DNA of 64,000 bases from Myxococcales bacterium. GTDB lineage: Bacteria > Myxococcota > UBA796 > SXON01. The stretch covers positions 1 through 64,000 of the forward strand of contig SHYX01000020.1 in assembly GCA_009692585.1 (NCBI GenBank). Reading direction: 5' to 3'. A model generated the notes under the pieces. That model searched no databases and had not been told where the DNA came from. It saw only the letters and a list, made by a program, of their open reading frames with translations. A program made the translations under genes and the position numbers. Within the stretch, counting starts at the first letter, position 1; each line of letters begins with the position of its first letter. Of this stretch, positions 23,692 to 32,191 are shown one piece after another.

Positions 23692-25896
23692 CTATCCTGG
23701 CGAGGCGTCCACGACGATCGCGCGCCAGTCGGGCGCGACCGGCCCTTCCCCGTAGAGCATCCGGTACATGATCCACGTGCTCGTCACCCGCTTGACGTAG
23801 TGGCGGGTCTCGCGAAAGGTGATGGTCTCGGCAAAGGTGTCGACGGGTGCGTCGGCGGGAAGGGCCGCGAGCCAGCGGTTGGTGTTGCCCGGCCCGGCGT
23901 TGTACGAGGCCAACGCCAGGATGGGGTCGGCGCCGTAGTCGTCCAGAAGACTATCCAGGTAGTACCCACCGATAGCAAGGTTGGTATCGGTTTCCCAGAT
24001 TTGCGTCGAGCTGTAGCTGCGCCCCATCTTTTTTGCGACCATCTTGGCGGTGGCGGGCATGAGCTGGCTGAGGCCGCACGCTCCGGCGTGGGACTTGATG
24101 GCCGGGTTGAAGTTGGACTCCTCCCGCACCAGCGCGTGAAACAGCCGGGGGTCCCAGCCGAAGCTGCCGGCCGCCTTGTTCACCTCGGGCCACCACTTGT
24201 CGGGGTAGGCGACCCTGAGCACCTTGCCGGCGTTGGGTCCGAGGGTGTCGGGCGGATGGGTCTTGAGCCAGCTGCGCAAGCGGTCGTGACCGACCAGGAA
24301 GTCGCCGGCGCGCGTTTCGAGCGACATGCGCAAGGCCGCCATGGAGCCGTCGAGTTCGGCGTCGGGAACCGTCGCCAGCTCCGCGAGGGCCTCGCGCACC
24401 AGTCCGACCCGTGCCAGCGCCAGCATCGCCTGCCCCGCCCGACCCCGGATGAACCGGTCGGGGACCTGCCAGGGCGCGGTGTCCGCGTCCAGGGTCGGGC
24501 GGGTGAGCGCCGCGGCGCGGGCCGGATCCAGTCGCGTCAGCTGGGCCGTCGCGAGGGCGCCGTAGTAGTGCCAGGGCGCCCGCTTCGCGAGCGCCTCGAA
24601 GCGGTCCGTGGCGAGCGCCCGCGCGGCAACGTCGCTGGTGAGCTGGTTGTCCTTGGGCCACGCGCGCCAACGCGCCGCCCAATAGCCGCACGCCAGGACG
24701 TCGGTCGTCGACGCGCCGAGCGGAATCCGGGCGTTCACCTCGTCGGCCCACCGGATGGCCTCGACGGAGTCGCCCGCCAGCCACGCGCCCCAGGCCAGGC
24801 GCCAGCCGTTCTCGCCAGCCAGATCGCCTTCGGGGTAGGCCTCCATCCCCCTGGCCCACAAAAGCCGCGCTCCGGGCAGGTCGCCGGACTCCTGCAGCGC
24901 GATGCCGCCGAGGGTATAGCCGTCGTCAGCCATGCTGTGGGTGGGGAACCACTCCGGGAGCCTCCCGTACACCTTCGCGGCGTTGCCGGACTCCTTCTTG
25001 CGCTCGTAGGACTTGCCCGCCAGGTACAGGCCCTTGGCCGCCCGGTCAGGGTCCTTCTCTCGGCACGCCGTCGCCATCGCGTCCAGCACGCTCGCCGCTG
25101 ACGTCACGTTGTTGAGCTTGTTCTGCGCGCGTCCGTACGCGTATCGGGCGACGCAGGCGTCGTCGGCGAAGCTGTCCAGATCGCCCAATAGCGCCACCGC
25201 CCCGGCGCTGTCGCCGCGCTCCTGGAGCCGGTCGGCTCGGAAGGCGCGATCGGCGGCCGAGGGTTTGAACCAGCCGGCGATGGACAGGTCCTCGCCCGAG
25301 CCGGGGTAGTGGCGGTAGATGCGCTCGGCGTAGGGGCGGCCCTCCTTGGACTGGGTGCCGACCCGCTGCAACAGCCAGGAAAGCGCCTTTTCGGAGCCCG
25401 GCGTCGGGTCCGGTCGAGCGGCGAGCGCTTCGTACGCGGCCCGGGCGTCGGCGTCGCGACCGGCATCGCGGTAGGCGTCGGCCAGCGCCAATTGGGCGCG
25501 CACCGCGAGGGGCGTATCGGCCGTGGTGGCGACGCGCGCGAGGTAGACCAGCGCGTCCGCGGGCTTGCCGAGCCCGCTCAGGACCTCGCCCGTGAGGAGC
25601 GCGACGTACTCCGGCGGGGGGGTGGGCGAGGCCTTCAGGGACTCCAAGAGGGGGGCGGCCTCGTCCGAGCGCCCGGCGCGGACCAGCTCCCAGGCGGTGA
25701 CGAACGCGAGATCGGAGGCGACGTCGGTCGGCAGGCTGCTGCGCTTGATGGCGAGGAGGGCGCTGGCCGCGTCGCCGTGAGCGCGTTTCCCGAGGGCCAG
25801 GGTCACCGCCTCAGGAATCGGAAGCGCGAGCTCCAGCGCGTTGGGTGCCAGGGTCGCGTACGGTTCGGCGAGCGCGATGGCGACGAGGAGCAGCAT
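23692..25896 (-). CDS. Soluble lytic transglycosylase (Slt-type)
   Basis: This is a 734 aa periplasmic enzyme with a signal peptide (MLLLVAIALAEP). A long alpha-superhelical, TPR-like region (about 30-540) forms the ring typical of Slt70. The C-terminal SLT domain has its catalytic Glu in LVREESNFNP, followed by CGLSQLMPATA and LASYNAGPGNTNRW. It cleaves the glycan strands of peptidoglycan to 1,6-anhydro products. It is divergent from the fusion gene at 26035. A second Slt-type enzyme is at 39460. Confidence 0.92.
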   Translation of the reverse strand: MLLLVAIALAEPYATLAPNALELALPIPEAVTLALGKRAHGDAASALLAIKRSSLPTDVASDLAFVTAWELVRAGRSDEAAPLLESLKASPTPPPEYVALLTGEVLSGLGKPADALVYLARVATTADTPLAVRAQLALADAYRDAGRDADARAAYEALAARPDPTPGSEKALSWLLQRVGTQSKEGRPYAERIYRHYPGSGEDLSIAGWFKPSAADRAFRADRLQERGDSAGAVALLGDLDSFADDACVARYAYGRAQNKLNNVTSAASVLDAMATACREKDPDRAAKGLYLAGKSYERKKESGNAAKVYGRLPEWFPTHSMADDGYTLGGIALQESGDLPGARLLWARGMEAYPEGDLAGENGWRLAWGAWLAGDSVEAIRWADEVNARIPLGASTTDVLACGYWAARWRAWPKDNQLTSDVAARALATDRFEALAKRAPWHYYGALATAQLTRLDPARAAALTRPTLDADTAPWQVPDRFIRGRAGQAMLALARVGLVREALAELATVPDAELDGSMAALRMSLETRAGDFLVGHDRLRSWLKTHPPDTLGPNAGKVLRVAYPDKWWPEVNKAAGSFGWDPRLFHALVREESNFNPAIKSHAGACGLSQLMPATAKMVAKKMGRSYSSTQIWETDTNLAIGGYYLDSLLDDYGADPILALASYNAGPGNTNRWLAALPADAPVDTFAETITFRETRHYVKRVTSTWIMYRMLYGEGPVAPDWRAIVVDASPG

Positions 25897-25969
25897 GGGC
25901 GAGTCAGTCTACCATCGCCCGACCCGTGACACCCCCGAGCGCCCGGGCTACCGTCCCGAGGGGGTAGCC

Positions 25970-26038
25970 ATGGACACCACCGACGCGCAGACGGTCAGAC
26001 CCAAACGCCCGCGCCAGCCGGACCCGCCCTCCCGTTGA
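25970..26038 (+). CDS. 22-residue leader peptide coupled to the SGNH/PBP gene
   Basis: An ATG at 25970 has a good ribosome site (GAGGGGG) and opens a 22-codon frame, MDTTDAQTVRPKRPRQPDPP plus two residues. Its TGA overlaps the TTG start of the next gene (TTGA). The peptide is basic and Pro-rich and would suit the cytoplasmic head of the downstream membrane-anchored protein. It may therefore be a true leader for translational coupling, or the real N-terminus displaced by a one-base error or programmed shift. Confidence 0.45.
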   Translation: MDTTDAQTVRPKRPRQPDPPSR

Positions 26039-27813
26039 CGAGGGGGCGCCGCCGAATCGTTCTGGCCGCGGCCGCACTCGCGGTCGCCGTCCTCCTGGCG
26101 GAGGCCGGTCTGCGCCTCCGCTACCCCGTGGTCCCCAGCCTCGCGGCGGCCTACGCCGTGGACGGGCGCTGGCGCTCGCCGGACGTCGCCGCCGCGGGAG
26201 GCCTCGCCCTGGTGCCGCCTCGACGCTTCGATACACCGGGCGTCGGCGAGCCCGTGACCGTGTGTTTCGCCGGGGACAGCACCTCGGCCACACTCGACCT
26301 GCCGGCGTCGTCGTCGTGGTGGTACCGCGTGGCGGTTGGCGTCGCGGGCGGTCGTCCACTCACCACGGTCAACGTCGCCAGCCCCGGTGCCGATGCCGAG
26401 GACCTCGCCGACGCACTCGGCGCCATCGACGGGGGCTGCGACCTCGCCCTGCTCGGCCTCTTCGCCGACGATCTTCAGGACTATGAGTCGTACTCCGTGG
26501 ATCAGCGCTGGGTGCTGCTCCCCGAGGCGGCGCCCCGCTGGCTGGAGCCTCTGGTGACCCGGTCCTACTCGGCCAACCTCGCTTGGTTCGCGGCTGAGAA
26601 GACCCGGGACGCTCAACGGGGGCGGCGGATCGACGAGGCGGGTCTGACCCGGCTGGACGGCGCGCTCCGCGCGGGCGTACGGCAGGCCGGCGCGCTCGGC
26701 GCCCGACACGCATTCGTGCTCTTCCCCGCTCCCAACCTGGGGGACTGCCCGGCCGCCGTGGAGCCCGACCACCCGTGCCGCACCTACCCCGACGACCTCG
26801 ATGCGATGGCCTCACGGCTCGGCTCCGCCGCAGAGGCCTACGTCGATCTGCGCGACCTGTTCGCGTCGACGCGCTTCACGCTGTCGACCGAAGACCAGGA
26901 ACAGGTGGCGGTGGGGCGACTGCGCTGGGGCGTTCATGTGGGGCTCGCCGGCCAGGCCACCATCGGCGACGAGGTGCTCCGACAGCTCGATGCCATCGGC
27001 CTCGCGGAGGGGGGTCTCTCGCCTGACGCGCTGCCTACGCTCCTGCCGCCGCCGGTCGCCGATCCGGCGACGGTCGCCAGCACCCGCGAGCGGCCACCGG
27101 TCGCTGCCGGCGCGCCGGCCCTCCGCGTGGCCGGACCCGACGCGCTGTTTCAGCTGGTTCTGGCCCTCCAGGCGGACGCTTCCGCCTCCCGTTCCCTCTC
27201 CCTGTCCCACCTGGGCGCGTCGGGTGCCGCGGCGCTCACCGGGTTGGTCGAGGGTCGGGCGGACGTCGCGCTCCTCGGGCGGGCGCTTCGGCCGGCGGAA
27301 TCAGGGTTCACGGCGGTCAGCTTCGGCCATTCCGTGGCGGCGGTGCTGGTGGCCGCGGAGAACCCCGTCGTTTCGCTGACGCGCACGCAGCTGCACGATC
27401 TCTTCGTCGGCGACGTCACGACGTGGCGCGCGGTCGGCGGGAACGCGGTGCCGGTCGCGGTGGTCGATCGCGGCGAGGGGGCGCCGATGAAACTGCTTTC
27501 CGATACGCTTCGCCTTCAGGGTCGGTTGCGCGCAGCGCTCGTGGCTGTGGAGCTCTCGCCCTGTGAGGCGGGAGTGCTGGCACCCGCGACGCTGGCCGAA
27601 CTGGCGCGCCTCCCCACCGGGTGCAGGGCCCTCGCCGTCGACGGTGTCGTCCCCGCCGCCAGCGAGGTGCGCGCTGGTCGGTATCCCCTGTCCGGGCCGC
27701 TGGTGGTCGCGACGCTGGGTTCGCCGATCCCCGAGGCGCAGTTGCTCATCGACCAGCTGCTCTCGGACGCCGGACAGGCGCGCGTTGCCGACGGCTATGT
27801 CGGAGTGCGCTGA
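26035..27813 (+). CDS. Fused SGNH-hydrolase-like and PstS-like binding protein
   Basis: This is a 592 aa protein with a basic start and membrane anchor (residues 7-25). An SGNH/GDSL-like domain follows (about 70-335), with the block I motif FAGDSTSATL and Ser82 as potential nucleophile. The block V Asp-x-x-His is degenerate (RWGVHVGLAG keeps His but not Asp). The C-terminal half (about 360-592) is a PstS-like PBP-II domain. It includes LTRTQLHDLFVGDVTTWRAV, ALAVDGVVPAASEV and YPLSGPLVV with a closing GYVGVR. It sits in the envelope facing the periplasm. It is followed after two bases by an M50 protease gene. I know of no named family with this architecture. Confidence 0.78.
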   Translation: MTRGRRRIVLAAAALAVAVLLAEAGLRLRYPVVPSLAAAYAVDGRWRSPDVAAAGGLALVPPRRFDTPGVGEPVTVCFAGDSTSATLDLPASSSWWYRVAVGVAGGRPLTTVNVASPGADAEDLADALGAIDGGCDLALLGLFADDLQDYESYSVDQRWVLLPEAAPRWLEPLVTRSYSANLAWFAAEKTRDAQRGRRIDEAGLTRLDGALRAGVRQAGALGARHAFVLFPAPNLGDCPAAVEPDHPCRTYPDDLDAMASRLGSAAEAYVDLRDLFASTRFTLSTEDQEQVAVGRLRWGVHVGLAGQATIGDEVLRQLDAIGLAEGGLSPDALPTLLPPPVADPATVASTRERPPVAAGAPALRVAGPDALFQLVLALQADASASRSLSLSHLGASGAAALTGLVEGRADVALLGRALRPAESGFTAVSFGHSVAAVLVAAENPVVSLTRTQLHDLFVGDVTTWRAVGGNAVPVAVVDRGEGAPMKLLSDTLRLQGRLRAALVAVELSPCEAGVLAPATLAELARLPTGCRALAVDGVVPAASEVRAGRYPLSGPLVVATLGSPIPEAQLLIDQLLSDAGQARVADGYVGVR

Positions 27814-27815
27814 CG

Positions 27816-28469
27816 ATGACCAGTAGACGTCGTCGTGACCTGGGAACGCTGCTGCTCGCCCTCGCGCTCGTCTACGCATGGAACAGCGTGCTCTTGTACC
27901 CACTCAAGCTCGTCGTGGTGCTGGTCCACGAGCTGGGCCATGCGGCGATGGCCGTCGCGACCGGGGGGAGCGTGGCGAGACTCTCCGTCGGGGCCGACGA
28001 GTCGGGCGAGGTCCTGAGCCTCGGCGGCAACGCCATCCTCACCTTGAACGCGGGCTATCTCGGTTCGCTCGCGTGGGGGCTCGGCTTGTTGCTGCTGACA
28101 CGCCGGCCGGGCTGGTCACGGGTCGCGGCCGGCGCGATGGCTGTACTGCTGGTCGGTGTCGCCGCGGTGTGGGCGCGCCCCGTCGCCTCCTTCGGATTCG
28201 TGTGGGTGCTGGTGGCTGCCGCCGGCTTCGCGGCCGTGGCGCGACTGGCCAACGATTCGGTCGCGACGCTCACCCTGCGCGTCCTGGGGGTCTTCTCGGT
28301 GCTCTATGCGGTCGGCGACATCGTGGACGATGTGCTCCTACGCCCCGGCGCCCCCTCGGACGCGGCCTTCCTCGCCGCGCGCACCGGCGTGCCCACGCTG
28401 GTCTGGGGCCTGGGATGGACCGCGGCGTCGCTGGGCGCGGTGTGGGCGACGCTCCGGCGGGGGGGGTGA
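27816..28469 (+). CDS. M50-type membrane zinc protease-like protein
   Basis: This is a 217 aa polytopic protein. The zinc motif is LVHELGHAAMAVATGG (His38-Glu39...His42), inside the second hydrophobic segment, as in M50B site-2-type proteases. A run of five to six helices follows. The second motif (NxxPxxxLDG) of true site-2 proteases is not clear, so it may be one of the shorter M50-like proteins of unknown activity. It lies two bases after the SGNH/PBP fusion gene and is almost certainly co-transcribed with it. Confidence 0.72.
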   Translation: MTSRRRRDLGTLLLALALVYAWNSVLLYPLKLVVVLVHELGHAAMAVATGGSVARLSVGADESGEVLSLGGNAILTLNAGYLGSLAWGLGLLLLTRRPGWSRVAAGAMAVLLVGVAAVWARPVASFGFVWVLVAAAGFAAVARLANDSVATLTLRVLGVFSVLYAVGDIVDDVLLRPGAPSDAAFLAARTGVPTLVWGLGWTAASLGAVWATLRRGG

Positions 28470-28522
28470 GGATGGGCGCCGCTACGTGCGGGAGAGGCGC
28501 AAGCGGGACTCGCGACTCGAAT

Positions 28523-28972
28523 CTACGCCTTTGGGTCCAGGGGATCCAGGTCGACCAGCCGTTCGCCAGGAACCACGGCGCTTCCGACACGAGTGTGGAT
28601 CGCACGCACGGCGCTGGGGACCGGCGCGCGCAGGACGATCTCGGTCTTCATCGCGCCCAACACCAGCAGGGCCTGACCGGCGCGCACGACGTCCCCGACC
28701 GTCACCTCGACGCGCAGCACCGTGGCCGGCATCGGGGGAGTCAGCGCCGGGAGCGCGGCGCTGACTCCGGTCCCGACACGATGGACCGTCGCGCTGTCGC
28801 CGGCGAGCCCCGCGCGTCCACCCTCCACCCATACCCGGGCGCCGCCCACGATGAGCCCACGCTGTGGGTCGCGGGCGCAGCTCAGCAGAAAGGTCTCCCC
28901 GCCGAGCGCGACCTGTACCTCGCTGCCGCGGACCTCCACCTCGACCGGGACCGTCCCCACGAGCAGCTTCAC
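28523..28972 (-). CDS. Biotin carboxyl carrier protein domain
   Basis: This is a 149 aa protein with an N-terminal beta-rich part. The C-terminal biotinyl domain (about 75-149) has the attachment motif LGAMKTE, where Lys is the biotin site (Met is normally followed by Lys-Met; here Lys-Thr). The GTG start at 28970-28972 overlaps the stop of the biotin carboxylase gene (GTGA). It would carry CO2 for an acyl-CoA carboxylase. The carboxyltransferase subunits are not in the window. Confidence 0.88.
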   Translation of the reverse strand: MKLLVGTVPVEVEVRGSEVQVALGGETFLLSCARDPQRGLIVGGARVWVEGGRAGLAGDSATVHRVGTGVSAALPALTPPMPATVLRVEVTVGDVVRAGQALLVLGAMKTEIVLRAPVPSAVRAIHTRVGSAVVPGERLVDLDPLDPKA

Positions 28973-30402
28973 GGCCAACTCCCGAGCGTGCGCCAGGGCG
29001 TCGTCGGCTCGCTCGACGTCGCGACCGTAGATGCAGGAGTATCCTGCTGAAAGGCCCACGCTGCCGCGATCGTGGCCAGAATCCGATTGTCGAGCTGGCG
29101 GTTGAGCGCGAAGGCTTCGAGCCAGCGGGTGTGGACCGCTCCGGCCGCGAAGGCCTCGGTCTGGAGCGCGGCCGCGAGCAGCCCGGCCGTGGTCGGTAGC
29201 CCCTCTATCTGCGCCTCCGCCAGCGCCCGCCCCAGGCGCGCCCGCGCCGTGTGCCGATCCGGGCCCCAGGCCATCAGCTTGGCCAGGAGCGAATCGTACG
29301 CGGCGGGGACGTCACTCCCGCTCTCGACCCCAGGGTCGACCCGCAGTCCCGGACCGACGGGCCACACCACTCGGCCGAGGCGGCCGGGGCAGGGGAGGAA
29401 GCCGCCGTCCTCCGCGCAGATGCGGGCCTCGATCGCATGGCCGCGGGGTGGCGGGACGATCGGGACCGGTTCGCCCATCGCCAGGCGAAATTGCTCTACG
29501 ACCAGGTCGAGTCCGGTTACCAGTTCGGTGACACCGTGTTCGACCTGGATGCGGGTGTTCATCTCCAGGAACCAGAAGTTGCCGTCCGGAGCGAGTAGGA
29601 ACTCGACGGTGCCGGCGCCCACGTAGCCGACGGCGAGCGACGCGCGCACCGCAGCCTGCTCCATTGCGGCCAGGGTCGCCGACGGCAAGCCGGGCACCGG
29701 CGTCTCCTCGATCAGCTTCTGCCCACGGCGCTGCACCGAGCACTCCCGCGCGCCGACGGCGACGACCTTGCCATCCCGATCGCCGAGCACCTGTACCTCG
29801 ATGTGCCGGGCCTGCTCTACGAGCCGCTCCGCGTACAACCGGCCATCGGCGAAGGCGGCCAGCGCCTCGGCCCTCGCGGCGGCGAGGGCGTCCGGCAGCT
29901 CGGCAGCGGCCCGGACCAGCCGCATCCCGCGCCCGCCGCCACCCGCGACGGCCTTGATGAGGAGCGGGAAGCCCAGCGCCGCCAGCGCGGCGGGGTCGTC
30001 GCTGTCCAGCCCGGGGACCACCGGCACCCCCACGGCGCCCATCGCGGCGCGGGCGGCCGTCTTGTCGGCCATCGTCGCGATCGCCGCCGGCGACGCGCCG
30101 ATGAAGAGCAGGCCGGCCTCGCCGACGGCGCGCGAGAACGCCGCGCTCTCGGAGAGGAATCCGTAGCCGGGGTGAATCGCGGTGGCGCCGGTGGCCGCCG
30201 CCGCGCCCAGCAGGGCGGCGACGTTGAGATAGCTCGCCGCGGGCTCGGCATCGCCGATGAACGCGGCCTCGTCTGCCAGGCCCACGTGCACCGCGCCGCG
30301 GTCCGCCTCGCTGTACACCGCGACGGTGCTGAAACCCTGCTCCCGCGCGGCTCGCAGCACCCGCACCGCGATTTCGCCGCGGTTGGCGACGAGGACCTTC
30401 AC
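28969..30402 (-). CDS. Biotin carboxylase subunit of an acyl-CoA carboxylase
   Basis: This is a 477 aa ATP-grasp enzyme. VKVLVANRGEIAVRVLRAAR lies at the N-terminus, followed by HPGYGFLSE and the Gly-rich KAVAGGGGRGMR. The catalytic EMNTRIQVEHGVTE and a C-terminal RARLGRALAEAQIEGLPTT are also present. The C-terminal extension resembles PccA/MccA-type subunits. The GTG at 30400-30402 overlaps the stop of the upstream MYXO-CTERM gene. It carboxylates the biotin on the downstream carrier. The true acyl-CoA substrate is not evident. Confidence 0.93.
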   Translation of the reverse strand: MKVLVANRGEIAVRVLRAAREQGFSTVAVYSEADRGAVHVGLADEAAFIGDAEPAASYLNVAALLGAAAATGATAIHPGYGFLSESAAFSRAVGEAGLLFIGASPAAIATMADKTAARAAMGAVGVPVVPGLDSDDPAALAALGFPLLIKAVAGGGGRGMRLVRAAAELPDALAAARAEALAAFADGRLYAERLVEQARHIEVQVLGDRDGKVVAVGARECSVQRRGQKLIEETPVPGLPSATLAAMEQAAVRASLAVGYVGAGTVEFLLAPDGNFWFLEMNTRIQVEHGVTELVTGLDLVVEQFRLAMGEPVPIVPPPRGHAIEARICAEDGGFLPCPGRLGRVVWPVGPGLRVDPGVESGSDVPAAYDSLLAKLMAWGPDRHTARARLGRALAEAQIEGLPTTAGLLAAALQTEAFAAGAVHTRWLEAFALNRQLDNRILATIAAAWAFQQDTPASTVATSSEPTTPWRTLGSWP

Positions 30403-31175
30403 CGGCGGCGCCGACCGACGATGACGAACCCGGCGCCCAGCGCTGCGGCCGTCGCCGCTCCGGGCGCCGCCGTCGCGCACCCGCAGGTGTTGGTGCTCTC
30501 GACGTCGACACAGCTGACGTCCCCAAGGAGCCAGGCGCCGTCGAGTTCGCGAGTCTGCGCCTGGACACACCAGCGCTCTGGGGCAGACGTGGGGTCGCGG
30601 GCGCTGTCCCACGAGGCGCTGTCGGAGAGGCCGGGGGCCCCGACCCGGGTGATCGCAGACTCGGTGAGCGCGTCGGGCGGGCCGTCCGACCACTGCGCGA
30701 TGAGGTCGCGGCCGCCCCCCCCGGAGTAGGTGACGGTGGCGTCCACGGTCAGGCGCGGCGGGCCGTCGGTCCAGGTGGCGGCCAACGACGTCACGGTCGG
30801 GACAATCCCCGCGGCCACCGTCATCGTCGACCCGGTGGTGAAGGTGATCTCGGCGCTGTCCGAGGCTCCCTCGCTCGTGAGCACCCAGGCGGTGTCCGCG
30901 GCCAGCGCCTCCGTCGGCACCAGCTCCCCCAGGCCGTCGGTGACGTCGGCGGTGGCGCTGGCGGTCTCGTCGCTCGTGCCCTTGTGGATGAGCTGCAGCG
31001 TCCGTTCGAGCGCGTCACAATCACCTGCGGTGTAGATGAATGCCGGCGAGACGTCCAGCGGGACGCCGACCGAGTCGGGTGCGGGGAGCGAAAATATTGG
31101 ATCACCCTCCGTTCCACACCCCCCGCCGGTGTCGAAGCCCACGGCGGCCAATGCGGTGCGGCACAGGATCACCAT
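30399..31175 (-). CDS. Secreted protein with MYXO-CTERM-like tail
   Basis: This is a 258 aa protein. A weak N-terminal hydrophobic segment is followed by Thr/Ser/Asp-rich beta domains with Cys pairs. The C-terminus is TNTCGCATAAPGAATAAALG leading into a helix and RRRR. A Cys-containing turn, one membrane helix and an Arg cluster is the layout of the MYXO-CTERM surface-sorting signal known from myxobacteria. Its stop overlaps the biotin carboxylase start, an odd operon partner. It is divergent from the propeller operon by only 35 bases. Confidence 0.75.
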   Translation of the reverse strand: MVILCRTALAAVGFDTGGGCGTEGDPIFSLPAPDSVGVPLDVSPAFIYTAGDCDALERTLQLIHKGTSDETASATADVTDGLGELVPTEALAADTAWVLTSEGASDSAEITFTTGSTMTVAAGIVPTVTSLAATWTDGPPRLTVDATVTYSGGGGRDLIAQWSDGPPDALTESAITRVGAPGLSDSASWDSARDPTSAPERWCVQAQTRELDGAWLLGDVSCVDVESTNTCGCATAAPGAATAAALGAGFVIVGRRRR

Positions 31176-31210
31176 GACCCGATCGTATCCCACCGGGGCA
31201 TATTGGGTCC

Positions 31211-32191
31211 ATGCTGCTCCTCGCGCTCCTCGGCTGCCCCGGCGACACCGACACCGGCGACCCCGCCCCCGAGCTCTCCGTCTGGCAGGACGTGGCCGAC
31301 AACCTGCCCGGCTCCCTGCTCTCGGTCTGGGGGTCCACCGCCGACGACGTGTTCGTGGTGGGCGCCGACGCCGGCAGCGGGCCGATGGCGTTCCATCTTT
31401 CCGGGGGCTCGTGGGCACCGGTCCCGGGCCTGGACGCGGGAGACCTGTGGTGGGTGAGCGGCGACGACGCCGGGGTGTGGATGGCGGGTGCGGGCGGGCG
31501 GGTCTTTCACGGCGAGGCCGATGGCACGGGCCTTACGGGGGCGATCACCGATGCGTCGGTCACGCTGTACGGCGTCTGGGGGCCAGGGGATGGCACCGCC
31601 TGGGCGGTGGGCGGCAACCCCGAGGTGCCCGCGGACGCGGCACGGATGTTCCAGTACGACGGCGCCGCCTGGGTCGACGTGGCGTTGCCGGTGGAGGCCG
31701 CGGCGCAGTTCGCGCTCTACAAGGTGTGGGGGGCGGCCGACGACGACGTCTGGGCGGTGGGGGCCAACGGCATCGCCATCCACTGGGATGGCCGCGTCTG
31801 GATCAACGTGCAGACCCTGAGCCTGGTGAACCTGTTCACCGTGCACGACGGCTATGCGGTCGGTGGCGACATCAGTGGGACCATTCTCCGGTCGGAGGGG
31901 GGCGGCACCACCTGGACCGACGAGTCACCCGAGTACGCCTTGCAGATCACCGGGGTGCACGGCGGCGCCGCTCCCGTTGCCGTGGGCTCGCAGGGGAGCG
32001 TGTGGTTTCGGGAGCACGGAGCCTGGACCCCTGACCCTCGTGCCAAACCCACCTACCAGGACCTGCATGCCGTATGGCGCGATCCAGACGGTGGCATCTG
32101 GGCGGTAGGAGGTCACATCTCATCCCTCCCCTTGATTCAGGGTGCGCTGGTATATAGCGGAGATGCTACAGTTCCGCCGGTGGAGGATTGA
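31211..32191 (+). CDS. Propeller lipoprotein 1 (VWG/WAVG repeats)
   Basis: This is a 326 aa lipoprotein with signal MLLLALLGC and a Asp/Thr-rich tether (PGDTDTGD). The body has repeated blades with the pattern LLSVWGSTADDVFVVGA, LYGVWGPGDGTAWAVGG and LYKVWGAADDDVWAVGA. These are the Trp-Gly/Trp-Ala-Val-Gly repeats common in myxobacterial secreted propellers. It is the first of four overlapping lipoprotein genes. Its TGA overlaps the next ATG. It is probably an outer-surface binding protein of unknown target. Confidence 0.82.
   Translation: MLLLALLGCPGDTDTGDPAPELSVWQDVADNLPGSLLSVWGSTADDVFVVGADAGSGPMAFHLSGGSWAPVPGLDAGDLWWVSGDDAGVWMAGAGGRVFHGEADGTGLTGAITDASVTLYGVWGPGDGTAWAVGGNPEVPADAARMFQYDGAAWVDVALPVEAAAQFALYKVWGAADDDVWAVGANGIAIHWDGRVWINVQTLSLVNLFTVHDGYAVGGDISGTILRSEGGGTTWTDESPEYALQITGVHGGAAPVAVGSQGSVWFREHGAWTPDPRAKPTYQDLHAVWRDPDGGIWAVGGHISSLPLIQGALVYSGDATVPPVED

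Noticed and set aside
22429..25101. 890-codon plus-strand frame across tRNA-Sec, the repeat and two minus-strand genes
   Set aside because: Composition is typical of the antisense of GC-rich genes, it has no domain, and it would read through a tRNA.
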